This document shows positions 37,801 to 49,280 of a DNA stretch of 64,000 nucleotides, in pieces. Every line of letters starts with the position of its first letter. Position 1 is the first letter of the stretch. A program made the position numbers and the translations under genes. The stretch comes from Dipteronia dyeriana (taxonomy: Eukaryota; Streptophyta; Magnoliopsida; Sapindales; Sapindaceae): NCBI GenBank assembly GCA_032871835.1, contig CM065297.1:61987253-62051252 (forward strand), given 5' to 3'. Below the pieces are notes generated by a model that was given only the letters and a program-made list of their open reading frames with translations, did no database searches and was not told the origin of the DNA.

Positions 37801-37925
37801 ATAAATATTTTCACGACATTGGTAACCACTTTCACGGCTTCGGTGACCATTTATACGGTTTTGGTAACCATTTTTTAATTTTTGATATTTTGACTTGTAA
37901 CCATTTTCACGGCTCCATTAACCCT
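34848..37925. repeat. 3.1 kb GTAACCATTTTCACGGC minisatellite with higher-order repeats
   Basis: The basic unit is about 21 bp (GTAACCATTTTCACGGCTCCG and variants). Typically three 21-mers plus an A/T-rich ~33 bp spacer (AATTTTTGATATTTTGACTT) form a ~96 bp unit. From about 35467 to 37074 a higher-order unit of about 529 bp is repeated three times. Anchors: ATTTATACGGGTATG near 35467, 35996 and 36525; GATATTTTGATTTGTAACCA at 35841, 36370 and 36920. The third copy is 21 bp longer because one 21-mer is doubled at 36587-36609. Short open frames on both strands (HFHGIGNHF-like and KMVTEAVK-like) simply translate the repeat. Confidence 0.95.
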
Positions 37926-38369
37926 TTATAGGTCTATTTATGCACCACATTCATAGATATTTTTTTTAACTTTTTCCATAAATGTAGACAAATGTCCCAA
38001 ATCGGTTGGTCTGACACAAATTAAGACACCATTTTTGGAAAAATGATTTGAGTCTAGATATAAATTTAACATTTATTGTGATTATTAAAATTTAAATATT
38101 AAATAATAAACAAGTGGTGCTATTGGCACACCCTAATCAGTCTATTTGTGCCTCACTTTTTAAAATTTTAAATTATGTAGTATTCTTTTGCTTTCCTTTG
38201 TCAAAATTATTAATTTTAAAATATATTTTAAGGAAAAAAAATCTTCTACAAAGTAAATCTATCAAAGCCGCCCCCACACTTATTTTCCAAAAAAAAATAA
38301 TCCACGTTCTTGTAATCTGTTTGATGAAAAAAAAAACAAATTATGAACTCTTAAACCCTAAAATTTGCA
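37926..38369. other. AT-rich intergenic sequence
   Basis: No gene or repeat family recognised. Confidence 0.4.
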
Positions 38370-38580
38370 TCTTATACACTTACAAAATATTATGGAAGAG
38401 TCCGAGACAGATATCAATCATATGGAAAAATTGTCTAAGAATGATGTCAACCATCTACAAGAAATACTAGAAAATGATGTCAAGCATAGAGAAAAAATTC
38501 CTATTGTAGAATTAAGTTTGAAGTTTACTTTTTCTTTAGAATGATATCAAGCTGGCGTTGTGTTGAAACAACTTTTTTTT
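38370..38580 (+). pseudogene. Copy 1 of a duplicated decayed ORF with 11-residue repeats
   Basis: AAAATATTATGGAAGAGTCC opens a short frame encoding INHMEKLSKNDVNHLQEILE and NDVKHREK, then ends near a block ATGATATCAAGCTGGCGTTG. A second copy lies at 39100-39375. The repeated N-D-V/I-x-H-L-Q-E-x-x-x pattern is amphipathic. I do not recognise a family. Confidence 0.5.
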
Positions 38581-38894
38581 TTTCGTTTTTGTATTGATTA
38601 TTATTTCATGGTTTCTTCAATCATAGTATGTATATTGTTTTTTCTTACATTAATCAATTTCCTCCCTAGCATTGAAAATCTTTTTAAGTGTTTCGAAATT
38701 CTCAATGAATAATAATACTAATAAGTTATTTTTTTTATAGAGTTTAAATATTTATTTAAGTCAAATACAATATTTCGTTATATACTTTTATTATAAATTT
38801 AACTCGGTTTTATATTCCAACTACCACCTATAAAAATATTTATTATATTGCAAGTAATTTATGCAAGGAAGAAGAAACAGATGTAAAGCAAGTT

Positions 38895-39075
38895 TTTAAT
38901 AATTTAAGAGCTTGTTTGGTTGATCTTTTGAAAAACCTCTTTTGTAAAAGATCTACTCATAGTAGATCTAATAAAAATAGAGTTTTTTGAAAAAAAAAAA
39001 CTGTTTGGCTGGTATACTTTTTTTTTTTTAAAAAGTTCTATTTGGAGAAGCACCTCCCCTGAGCTTTTACCTAGT
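38895..39075. repeat. MITE-like palindromic segment
   Basis: It starts GAGCTTGTTTGGTTGATC, with TGTTTGGCTGG inside and paired AGATCTACT/AGTAGATCT arms. GCTTGTTTGG-type starts are common in plant miniature hAT-like elements. Ends and target duplication not resolved. Confidence 0.35.
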
Positions 39076-39099
39076 AGAGTTAAACTCTATTAGTCTCTA

Positions 39100-39375
39100 A
39101 TCAAAATATTATGGAAGAGTTCGAGAAAAATATCAATCATATGGAAGAATGGTCTAAGAGCGATATCAAATATTTGAAAGAATTGTCTGAGAATGACTTA
39201 ATGTTTCTATAAGAATTGTTTGACAATTATATCAAACATCTACAAGAATTATTTGACAATGATATCAAGTATATATAAACAATTCCTTCAATTCCTTATC
39301 TAGATCTCTATAAGTAAGTTTGAAGATTACTTTTTATTTAGAATGATATCAAGTTGGCGTTATTTTGAATCAATA
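39100..39375 (+). pseudogene. Copy 2 of the 11-residue-repeat ORF
   Basis: AAAATATTATGGAAGAGTTC opens the same frame as copy 1. The translation shows a 33 bp (11-residue) periodicity: SDIKYLKELSE, NDLMFL-stop-ELFD, NYIKHLQELFD, NDIKYI-stop. It ends with the same ATGATATCAAGTTGGCGTTA block as copy 1. Two stops make it non-coding now. No intact ancestor is in the window. Confidence 0.55.
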
Positions 39376-42300
39376 TATGGATGTGCCTTGTGCCTTACTA
39401 CGAAAAATCATCAAGAGTGGTGATATTACATCCTATTAAATATCATTTGCACCCACACATTGATAATTTTTTTTAAAAAAAAATTCCAACATTGCCAAAT
39501 TTTGATTTGTAAGTTATAACCACTATTATAGCTTTGGTAATTGCTTCACTCAAAAAACAAGTTTGCAATATAATTCAATGCTAATTTCCTCAAGCCTAAT
39601 ATTACTTATTAAAAAAACTTAGTTTAGTGTTGTAATATTTTTAGAAAATATATCACAAAAATTGAATTAAAAAATTCACTATGATGTTCCTTGTAATATA
39701 GTCACTCTTGCACGTCCAATACAATCTAATACAATTCAATTTTATAATGTTGTAAATAAACAATATCCATTGTGTTCAAATATTAAACAAATGATTTTAA
39801 AACGTTTGGATACTCTAATTACTCTATCGCTATGACATAAAGAGAAGCACAAGAAAATTATATTTTCTGTTATATCTTTGTTAACATATAACACACATAT
39901 TTACTGATACAATGGAAGGAACAAGTGATTATGCTGTAATCAATAACACTAATTTAAGGATATGTTGAACAATAATCAATGAGTTTGATAGTGCTATGAT
40001 CAAGGGAAATATTGTACTAATATCAAGAAACTTACTGTGCTGTGATCAAGGATGCTAGCTGTTTGTCCTCTGTATTGTGCTGTTGACTTTGAGTAAATTG
40101 ACTGTGATCAATTTCTTCCCTTATATGACATCATTCTTAATTACGACATCATTCTTAATTACGTTTGCACATATACATTGTTTGGATTATGAAACATAAA
40201 TTGGGAGATTGTTAGATTCCAAAATGGTTAGGTCAATCTCACTATACCATATAGAAAATTAGATAATCGGCTTCAAAATCGGGATGATTCTTGTCTTACT
40301 GATATAGAATGGTAACATATTAAAGTCAGAATTTGCAAAATACAGTACTGCACAAGTTGCACGCTTAAGGGTCAAAGAAAGTAAAGTAATACACCTATGT
40401 ATCTTTCGACTTCTAAATGCCAACGAAGAAAGCCAAAGCACAACAATGGTTAGGTGCATTGTGCTTCAATTTTAGGAGTATCTACCCTTCATCGAGCACT
40501 AAGTTGGTGTGCGAGGTTTTGGACCTTGGGTCACAACAATGGAAGGCTTCTTCTCTTGACGGGCCTGATCTTTGTTCCTTCATTTCTCTATAGTTGGCAC
40601 TTCATTGGGAAGGAGCTCTACAATAGCCTTCCAAGTAATTCTTATCAGCTTCATCATAAAAATTATTTTGGTTAGCCACGAATAACTGTTAAATAATTAA
40701 AAGGCACCAATCAGATATAGTCATACTAATTGGCCAATCCTCAATCTTCAAATCACAAGATCAAGAAACAATAAATCCTACAAGAAACGAAGAGAACTCG
40801 AATCTCACATAAAGCAAACTAGATTTCTCAGTTTTCAGCCAAAGCAAACTAGTAGGTCTCTTGGTGTCGTGCAAGAGGTATAGACATCAAATTTCACTCA
40901 CAATCATTGTAATGAAAAAAAAAACTGCTATCAATATCAATAACTCCCACATTTCATTTTCAAGCATTTGATGTCAATTCAATAGAGAAACCAGATGCAA
41001 CGCTAGATTTTCTCACAATGACTATATTGCACTTTTATATCACACATTCACACTACAAATCACACTTGAGTAAAAACACTACCCAATTCAATCAACCAAA
41101 ACAAAAAATCCATCAAACCTAGAAAAATGAATTTGGCACTTTGCAACCATAAAACACACTATCTGTAAAAACACCCCCAATTCAACCCAGTACAGCATTT
41201 AAATACCAAAACACAAGCTGTGAATCAACAAGGAGATATTAGTAGCCTCACTCTGAATCCGGCTGCTCTGCTTGGTGAAATTAGATTCCAAACCTAATTT
41301 GATTCACTTCAAACCTAAAATCATGAATACTTCACATTATTTACACACAAGGCAAGGCACACCAAGCAGCAGAACAAACAGGGGACACAACAGAAAATTG
41401 AAAACCCCTGAGCTGAGAGCACATGCCACCTAGCTGAAACAGAGCAATCCAACAACCCCACAAAAAAAGGACAACAAAGCTACAACTGCTACCACATGAC
41501 TCCAAGACAACATCTGAAGCTCTTCTTCTTTGTTTTCATTATGAAAATACAAAATGCAAAATGAGAAAGGAAAGGCTTTTTAATTACTCAAAAGCAAAGA
41601 AGGATTATTGTAATATAAAGTTTTTGTAGCTTTAAAAATTTCAAAGCAAAATCTCAAAGTGCGAGAATAACTTTTATAATCAAGAAAGATGATTAAGCAA
41701 GTAATGCCCTGCTTTTAGAGCAACCCCATCAATTACTTTTTGCATTGGGTGGTGCTCTAATCATTAGCAATTTATCTTTTTTTTTTAATATTGTCAATTT
41801 GAGACTCACATACTAAAGTTGAACAAATGTTGCCTTCCTTATATTGCCATGTGTATATACTATCCGAATTGATGTATGTATCTACGAGTGCATATAAAAT
41901 GCTTGATCAAATGTGTTACAGAAAATTTATATGATCTCTACTGGACTTGGCAACTAAAATTGGGTGGATTAATTTGGAGGAATTCATAGATTGCATTAAA
42001 GATCAGAACACATAATCAAATCATGGGTCGAGTGTTCATTTTTTTTAACCTCAACTCAAACGCAGATATTATGAAATCAACATGGGGGATTGATTAAAAA
42101 ACCCAGATAAATAAGAAACTAAACAGAAACAGAGCAAGCTTCATTCGTGCAAAATAGAGGATTTGGAATTGGATTTCAAGATAAATAACAAATATAAATC
42201 AATTAAGCACACATATAATCATTAATTCGAACTATTAGAACCAATTTCTCACAAAACAAACCCTAACCCTACAGCGAATTCGATCTAAATAGAGAAAGAA

Positions 42301-42780
42301 GAAAATTGTTTTCGTGCAATCAAAGCAACAAATTAGATTGAGAGTAGACTACACACCTGTTCTTAAAGGTTTGAGTGGATTCAACAAACAAAAAAAATAT
42401 ATTGAAACTTTACCAAACGACCCACAAAAACGAAATCAAAAAACAAAAAAACCTTTGGAGGAAATAAAAAGCATAACTTATGGGTCTTTGCAACCCATAA
42501 GCGCTCCTGAACCTCTGCAAAGACACATCTGACCTCTCAGCAACCTCCATCGTTGATCTATCAGAAAACCCACTTCTGGGAAAATCAACTCGGTTCTGAG
42601 GCGGTGATTGTTAGTGATGAAAATCACATAAATAGAAATTAAAGTGAAATGAAAAATCTAAGCACAAATGGAAGTCAAAGAGAGGAATATGAGAAATCTG
42701 AGCAGACATGGAGGTCAAAGACGAGGAAGATGAGAACACTAAGAAAAAGACATTTTGTATAGAGGGTGACCGGTTGAATG
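39376..42780. other. Gene-poor AT-rich region
   Basis: No convincing gene. Noted: an 18 bp tandem duplicate (GACATCATTCTTAATTAC, about 40125-40160); TTGGGAGATTGTTAGATTCC near 40201, like a copia polypurine tract and LTR start; arms TAGAGCAACCCC/GGGTGGTGCTCTA near 41718-41757; and a minus-strand stretch near 41440-41530 encoding a short hydrophobic segment (HVVAVVALLSFFCGVVGLL) that I cannot assign. Confidence 0.4.
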
Positions 42781-43009
42781 GGACAACAGGTTTTTTAATT
42801 TTCTCCTTTTTTCCAATTATATTTTTTATCTCACAATTGATACAAGCCGTTGGATCTATTATAAAAGAGTGACGATATTAATTAAATAATTATAAAAGAT
42901 AGAAAAAAGATTTTGACTTTTAATTAAATAAATAATTAATTATTAAATTAATTAAATTTTATTTAATTAAATAATAAAATAAAAAATAATATATTAATTT
43001 ATTTTATAT

Positions 43010-44250
43010 AACCTTATCGTCCAACACATATACGTAAACCAATATATTATTTTACTTATTTTATTAATTTAATTGGACTTTAATAAAAAGTTAACATGTG
43101 AACTAGATCTATTCTTATAAAAAGAAACAAGTCCACATGCCTTAATACAATTCTAGATGGACTCCTAAATTGGTCCGATAGAATATATCAAATGATCCAT
43201 GCAAGTTCGTATGGATTGAGGATCTTGGCTGACTATCTAAATTTAAGCTCCAATAGACACAACCCAATCACAATCAACAAATGATTCACTTATGTCCGAT
43301 CTATTAATTTTAGTTCATTCCACTAAAGAACTAAAATTGAATTCTTAAATAAAGATAGAATAAGTTAATATTTCTCATTCATACCTTAGACAATCTTAAT
43401 AGAGACAGTGTATCCTCGTGAAGAATACCAGTAATCGCCATGAGCTCATAGACCGCCTATAACTCTCCAAGTTACCATATTTACTCATATGACCACATTT
43501 TGAACTTGGATATTTTGATTTGTCCAGAAGCCATGTTTCAATAGACACTATTGAAAACTTAACGTTAAGATTTAATATTCAATACCTCAAAACATTCATA
43601 TGATGATATTCTACTCTCATTTAATAAATGGGGTCACGATGTCCATATCTATAAATGAAGTCCTATATCAATTAACAAATGAATACCACTAAACTATCGA
43701 GGATAGACTATGCTATATAATCGTACTCATTGATAGCTCAAATGATAACACTTGCAACCATAAGTCCATCATTTATCTCAGGATTAAGATAGACTTTCTG
43801 ATTGTCTTCAAGTGAAAACTTTTATCCATTGACGGTTCTAGATAAAGTATTTCACTGTGATCCAATTCAATGCACCCAGTGTCCTAGATTCTTTTGCCCA
43901 AAGACACCACACTTTAATGATTTTAGACTCATCATAACACATTTGATCCCATTCAAATGCTAGCAAAAGAATTTACAACTTTAACAAGATAAAGGTGCCC
44001 AACCTTTATCTTAAGTTGTGAATATTATTCAAGACTAACTAAAGAATTGTGTCTACCTCATACATATCTAGATGTATGAACAATTCTTCTTTTCTCATAT
44101 TCTTTTGACCTTTTGATTATTTACTTTTGACAATTATAATAATTAAACTATAAATGCTATAAGATTTGTTAAACTATAAATCACTTTATTAATATGAAAA
44201 GATTGTAAAATAAATTATTATACTCTTGCTATCGAGCATAATCCCAACAA
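43010..44250 (-). repeat. Copia-type LTR in reverse orientation (solo or remnant), left edge uncertain
   Basis: On the minus strand it starts TGTTGGGATTATGCTC (at 44250), a common plant copia LTR opening, and holds long non-coding sequence typical of such LTRs (for example AAGGTTGGGCACCTTTATC). No coding region or second copy is present in the window. The left edge (between about 42840 and 43050) has no clear CA-end and no target duplication was found. Confidence 0.5.
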
Positions 44251-44979
44251 ACTGCTCATCTCTGGAAGTCTGGAACTATAACAAGAAAGTAAATTCATGT
44301 TCATGGTTATAACAAGAAAGTAAAATCAGTGTTGGTACTTTCTTGTTACAATACTGATTTTATTGTTATAAAAAGTAAATTCATGTTAACCGTGAACATG
44401 AATTAATGAAATATTGTATGGTACTTTCTTTGATTTTGCATAAGAGGAACTACAGTCACTCTAAGCGTTTCTCAGCCAGAATTGACTGAGCATAGAAAAT
44501 CCAACCAGAATTGACTGTAGTCAAGATTTTGTTTCGTTATGGTTGTGTCAACCATCTCAACCAGAGCTTCAACAACTTGAGGAGAAAAGCCAGCCAGAAT
44601 TGACGGAGCACAAGAATCCAATATTTTAGTTATATATAAGCTGAATGTGCTTAGTTTAGAACTAATTTGCAGACATGAATTGGATTCTTGAGTTGTATAT
44701 AAGTCGAATGTAACCATGAACATGAATTAATGAAAATATCATTTTTGCCTCAGTTGTTGAAGTAAAGTTTTCTCTGGAGACTTTCTTCAAACACATGTGC
44801 TACATGTTTTTCAACATTAACTTTATAATGAATTTCATAAGATCATCATAGCAAATAAAAACACCACATAAGAAATTTTTTGCATTGCAGATCAGTTTTG
44901 AGTAAAGGGTAAAAAAGAGAGTCAAAATACTTATATATAATAATTCAAACTACTAGTTTTTGATGGCCAAAGAGCTGCT
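44251..44979. repeat. Short dispersed direct and inverted repeats
   Basis: AACAAGAAAGTA occurs twice near 44279-44327 and inverted (TACTTTCTTGTT) at about 44336, able to form a hairpin. CATGAATTAATGAAA occurs near 44398 and 44720. CCAGAATTGAC occurs three times between 44475 and 44605. No gene seen. Confidence 0.5.
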
Positions 44980-45205
44980 TTAGTTCATTCACAAAAACTT
45001 ACCATACCATCAGACCAAACATTTCACTCCCACAACCATCTCAACCTCTCCACACCTAATTCATTTTCTATCTCCACCGTTCCACCATCACCATCTCCAA
45101 CTCATCATTTCTTTTCAATGCCGCCACCGGTCACCGCCTCACCTACTCTGATTTAGTCTTTCAGACCAATAACTCCCTCGCTCTCTGATGATTTCATTTC
45201 CAATA
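44980..45205 (+). pseudogene. Fragment resembling the N-terminus of a 4-coumarate:CoA ligase-like protein
   Basis: In one plus frame the sequence reads FLFNAATGHRLTYSDL followed by VFQTNNSLAL and a stop. D-A-A-T-G-x-x-x-T-Y-S-x-L is the usual beginning of the acyl-adenylate-forming domain in 4CL/4CLL proteins. The upstream Ser/Pro-rich part (PPSPSPTHHF, another frame) also fits such N-termini. Nothing of the adenylation core follows. It could be a relic or a captured exon. Confidence 0.45.
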
Positions 45206-45920
45206 AAAATCGTTTTACCGACCTCAATAGAACCAAATCACTTGAGAGCGAGATAATTTTTGTCTTTGGAGTGAAATTTTTCAATTTGGTGGAATTGGAG
45301 AAGATTGAGAGAATTTTGAACTTCAAAAAATTAAAGAATTAAAAAAAAGGGTTTTAACGCAATGAATAGAAATTCTGTACAGGAAATTTTAAAGTGATCC
45401 CAAATGTTTTTTGAGGGGTTGAAAAATTTTGTACTTCTTTTAACGATAAACTATTCATCTAAATAAAAAAACAAAATAAACTTTTTTTTTAAATTATATT
45501 AAATAATAATAAAGGTGATTATATTACAAAATAATGGGGTGAACTTACAAAAATATAATACAATAAAATTTTAAAAAGGGTATATTCAGTATTAAATGGG
45601 GTTTATTTACGAACCAAAGATTTTAAAAATATTTTAAGATGTGTACATCCGAAAGGGTTGTACAAACAGTTTTTGAGGGGTGCCAATATCGCCACTCATT
45701 ATAAAATCGATCAATGGACAACAAGCTTTACTATTCATAGTTGTATGATGCAGTCTGCAGTCATTTTCCCCTTAAACTGTAACCATGACACTTCACTTTG
45801 TGTTTTAGGATTTGATGTAACGCGACACATGTGTGTGCGTGCTTTAATTTTTAAGGTATCTGGCTATTTTAGACCTAATATTTTTTTATATAGCTTTTAC
45901 TTTTCACCGGATTTGACTCA
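45206..45920. other. Intergenic sequence
   Basis: No recognisable feature. The 88-codon frame at 45658-45924 has no family features and atypical composition, so I do not call it. Confidence 0.4.
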
Positions 45921-46676
45921 CTAAGATACCATTTGATTTTTTGTCTAAAGACTGAACAATGTTGAATGTTACTGAAAACTGAATAGTGACTAAAGACTGA
46001 AAACTGAACATGTTTATTTTTTTTCACTGAAAACTGAATGGAAGTGATAAGCTATTTGTTTTTCTTAAGTTATAAATATCTGAAAATTAATACATTTACA
46101 TCTATGCACTTCTAGCTATTTGTTTTATATTTACATTTTAATATATTAATGATAAATATAATGAGTAAGTTAATAATCGTAAAACAAAATTATTTAGTTA
46201 TTAATAATATTTTAAATTTATATTAATAATATTATTTAGATGCAATCAAACTCTAAAATAAAACAAATAAACTAATTATCAAATTATGAGGAAAAAAAAA
46301 AGAATGAGTCCTTCCTAAAAGCCAGAATATGGTAGGAAAGTCAGTATCTAATTATTTGAGTTTTGAAGCAATTAGGTTTTGTGATGCTGTAGTTGTTTAT
46401 GGTGAGAAGAAAAAAAAATATTAATTTGAATAACAGTTTGATAGAAGACAAAATTGAAAATTAGTTCAATTTGTGAGGATAGTTTTGGAAGTAAAATATT
46501 GCATTAAATACTAATGGACTTTTGTTAAGTGAAAAGTGAAATTTTTTCACTTCTCTAAACAAGTGGTTTTAAGGGTTTTTTTAAGTGATTTTATCACTTA
46601 AAAAACAAACAAAATAACTTAATGGAACACATTAAGTGTCATTAATTATTAAGTGGAAAAATCAAACATGCCCTAA
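45921..46676. mobile_element. Candidate hAT-like miniature element
   Basis: The left end (TAAGATACCATTTGATTTTT) and the complement of the right end (TTAGGGCATGTTTGATTTTT) are similar imperfect inverted repeats. Interior subterminal motifs include AAAACTGAA (left) and AAGTGATTTTATCACTT (right). No 8 bp duplication could be confirmed. Confidence 0.4.
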
Positions 46677-47369
46677 CTTGGAAGTCATTTGTCTAATTCT
46701 CAAGTTCGTCCATCTACCAGTCACGCAAACGTGTTTGCTGATGTACTATATTACAATTTATGAGGGAAACTTGGGTATAAGTACATACATTTAACATCAT
46801 TCTCCACCCCAAATTTTTTTTTTCCGGTTTCAAATGTCACTAAACGTAGGATGGGAAGTTCATAGCAAATATGGAACTATCACAATTAAACAATAGCCAA
46901 ATTCTCAAAGACAAGATGAGATTAAATCCGTAGGATAAAGATAAGATTAAACTCGTAGAATATTTATTATTCATAGGTATATTACGCTATGTTGGGATAA
47001 AAAGCCAATTTCCTAATTGGGATAAGTATTATTATAATATAATAAAGCATTAATGTTAGACAACCTACAAGATATGACAAGTGATTTGCCTTATTCATCA
47101 TATTATCACATGATGTGTGTAGTTATAAAAACTAACTTACCGTATTATTTTGGTTGAATATTTTTTTTAAGTTTTACAGCATTACTCTATAAGAGAAATG
47201 CCTTCCCGTTCAAAAGTAATGTGAGATTCGATACATCTTACAAATATGGAGGGAAGGTAAGTTAGGTATTGATCTATCACATTTGATGTCACATGAGGTT
47301 GACTAAATAATATTAAAAGTCAATTTAATTAAGTTAATTATCAATTTTTATTGATTAATCAGTATTAAA
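46677..47369. other. Intergenic sequence
   Basis: No gene or repeat family recognised. The last part may belong to the LTR that follows. Confidence 0.4.
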
Positions 47370-48743
47370 AATTCACCCCATAAAATGAACATACAAAATC
47401 AAGTGCAAAGTGCGGAATATAAATAACACTCAAATTTTACATGGAAACCCTTCAACAAGGGAAAAACCATGGGCTAACCACTTAGCCACTCCGATCCTCA
47501 AATCTACTATTGTAATGATGTTTACAACCTAATTTGACTTCTAGTCACACAATTCTCGGTTACTAACCCCCCACTACTACCCAGCAGGCCTTAATAATGA
47601 TTCTTGGTCAATGCTTGCCAACACACCTTAGTTGCAAGACTTCACTTGCTTGTGCACTACACCTTGTAGTCACAAGACTTAATTCTCAAAGGAGAGATAA
47701 AATAGCCAAGTGAATATATGAATATTCTAGATGCAATAGAGTGTAAGGCAAGACAATAAATGCTTAATTAAATATTGATATGCAAATCTAACAACCTAAT
47801 TATCAAACAAGGCCAATCAACCTAAGTTGTCATTAATCATGATAAGGACTATAAATGCATTCATCAAATGCAAGCAACAAGTCCTAATAAGCATTGTCTA
47901 AATTTAATGCATAGAGACTTAGCTAGATGATAAATATGACCTAAATGCTAACTATCACAATACAAACCCCAAACATGTCGTAACTTCAATTGATATACAA
48001 CAAATATGAAGATTTACTAACCTAAGCAATAAATGACATGTCTTTATAAGGTAGAATAATAAATGAGAAAGAATGATAGTTTTACTTAGCAATTAATGAA
48101 AACCTATGCTTTCAATGATGCTAGAGATGCAAGATGATGCAAGATGAAGATGGGTTTGGGGTTTGGAGAGTCAAACACAAAGCATAAAGCTTTCTCTCTC
48201 TAGATATGTGTTCTTTTAGCTCTAACTAGACAAGGAAGAAGTCGAGAACATATATATAAAAGCCATAGAGAAAACGATGACATTTTGAACTTAGAAAACA
48301 AAATCCTGTCAAAATCACTGTACATATCACGGTCCAAGCAAGGGTCCAGACCGCGGTACATGCAGTGAGGCACATCTGGGGAAGACCGGACCGGGACCGC
48401 TACTAAGAAACATGCACCAATGGTGGTATAGACCGCAGTACACCACAAAGGTAACTTTAGAGAACACCGTTACATATGCTGCAGTATGGACAAGAGCATA
48501 CCCAGCGGTCTAAGCGCGGTAAAGAGAAAAGTGCTCTCTTAAGGCTTACACATAGAGAAAAGAACAATATGGAGAAGTAAAGGCCTTCTCTAAGGGTCAA
48601 CCACACTTAGTCTATGTGCTTGTGTGAAGTGTAACAGAAACACACCAAGAGAACATAAATAACAAGCAAGACATGCAATCATGTGAAGTGCATGATCACA
48701 AATGCATAACAACTCAAATACATATAATTGTGTTTGCGTGTGT
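47370..48743 (-). repeat. Sirevirus-like LTR in reverse orientation (left edge approximate)
   Basis: On the minus strand: a GC-rich block with ACCGCGGTCTGGACC-type motifs (about 48500-48310), a TATA box TTTTATATATATG (about 48255), then a leader with GCATCATCTTGCATC and AAGCATAGG as in the LTR at 4620-5780. The inner end contains CCTTGTTGAAGGGTTTCCATG, common in copia LTRs. It is cut at 48744 by the Athila-like LTR. Confidence 0.6.
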
Positions 48744-49280
48744 TGATCATACCGTGTACCTATTTAAGATCCCCATTACCTAGCTTTTGTTCTTGTTTTT
48801 TAGTGTTTTTGTGTATTTAATGTGTTTGTGAGCCTTTTGTAGGTACAAGTTCCCTGTGGAATGTATTTGAGCTTATTTGAAGAGTTTGGAGGTTATTTTG
48901 ACTGAAATGGTAATTGCGGTACACTCACCTTGAGGGGGCCATGAATCCCTCCTTAGATAGAACTATACTACCAATTACCACTTCTTAGAAAGACCCGAAC
49001 GTATACTTTTCAACGCATTTTATAGATTGTAATTCTTGTTTTTCTAAAGGAAGTTATGGTTGTTTCCGTAACACTGCACAATGCTTGAAATTCTTCTCCA
49101 GAGGGCTAGGCAACTTGGTTAGGCGTCTTCACCCTAGTAGCCTCCCAAGTCACCTTTTGCACTATCAAACTCATTTTCCAGCCTACATTGTTAAGCAACT
49201 TGGTAGGATACTTCCCCAAGTCATCTCTCATGTCACCTTTTTGCCCATAAATGCCATTTTGAGCCCGTTTTTTAGGGGCA
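48744..49280 (+). repeat. Truncated 5' LTR of the Athila-like element
   Basis: It pairs with 61671-62190. Similarity stops at CCCGTTTTTTAGGGG, after which the 3' LTR continues with its TATA region and the left copy does not, so its R/U5 part and the coding region are deleted. Confidence 0.8.

Noticed and set aside
34848..37925. CRISPR-like regular repeats
   Set aside because: Repeats are contiguous 21-mers without unique spacers, in a plant genome; this is a minisatellite.
35031..37931. Open frames encoding NHFHGIGNHF-like or KMVTEAVK-like repeats
   Set aside because: They are translations of the 21 bp repeat on either strand, interrupted by stops and without a start context.
45658..45924. 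88-codon ORF
   Set aside because: No family features, no promoter, and flanking sequence is repeat-like; chance frame.
48200..48448. 82-codon minus-strand ORF
   Set aside because: It lies over the GC-rich promoter region of a Sirevirus-like LTR and has no recognisable domain.
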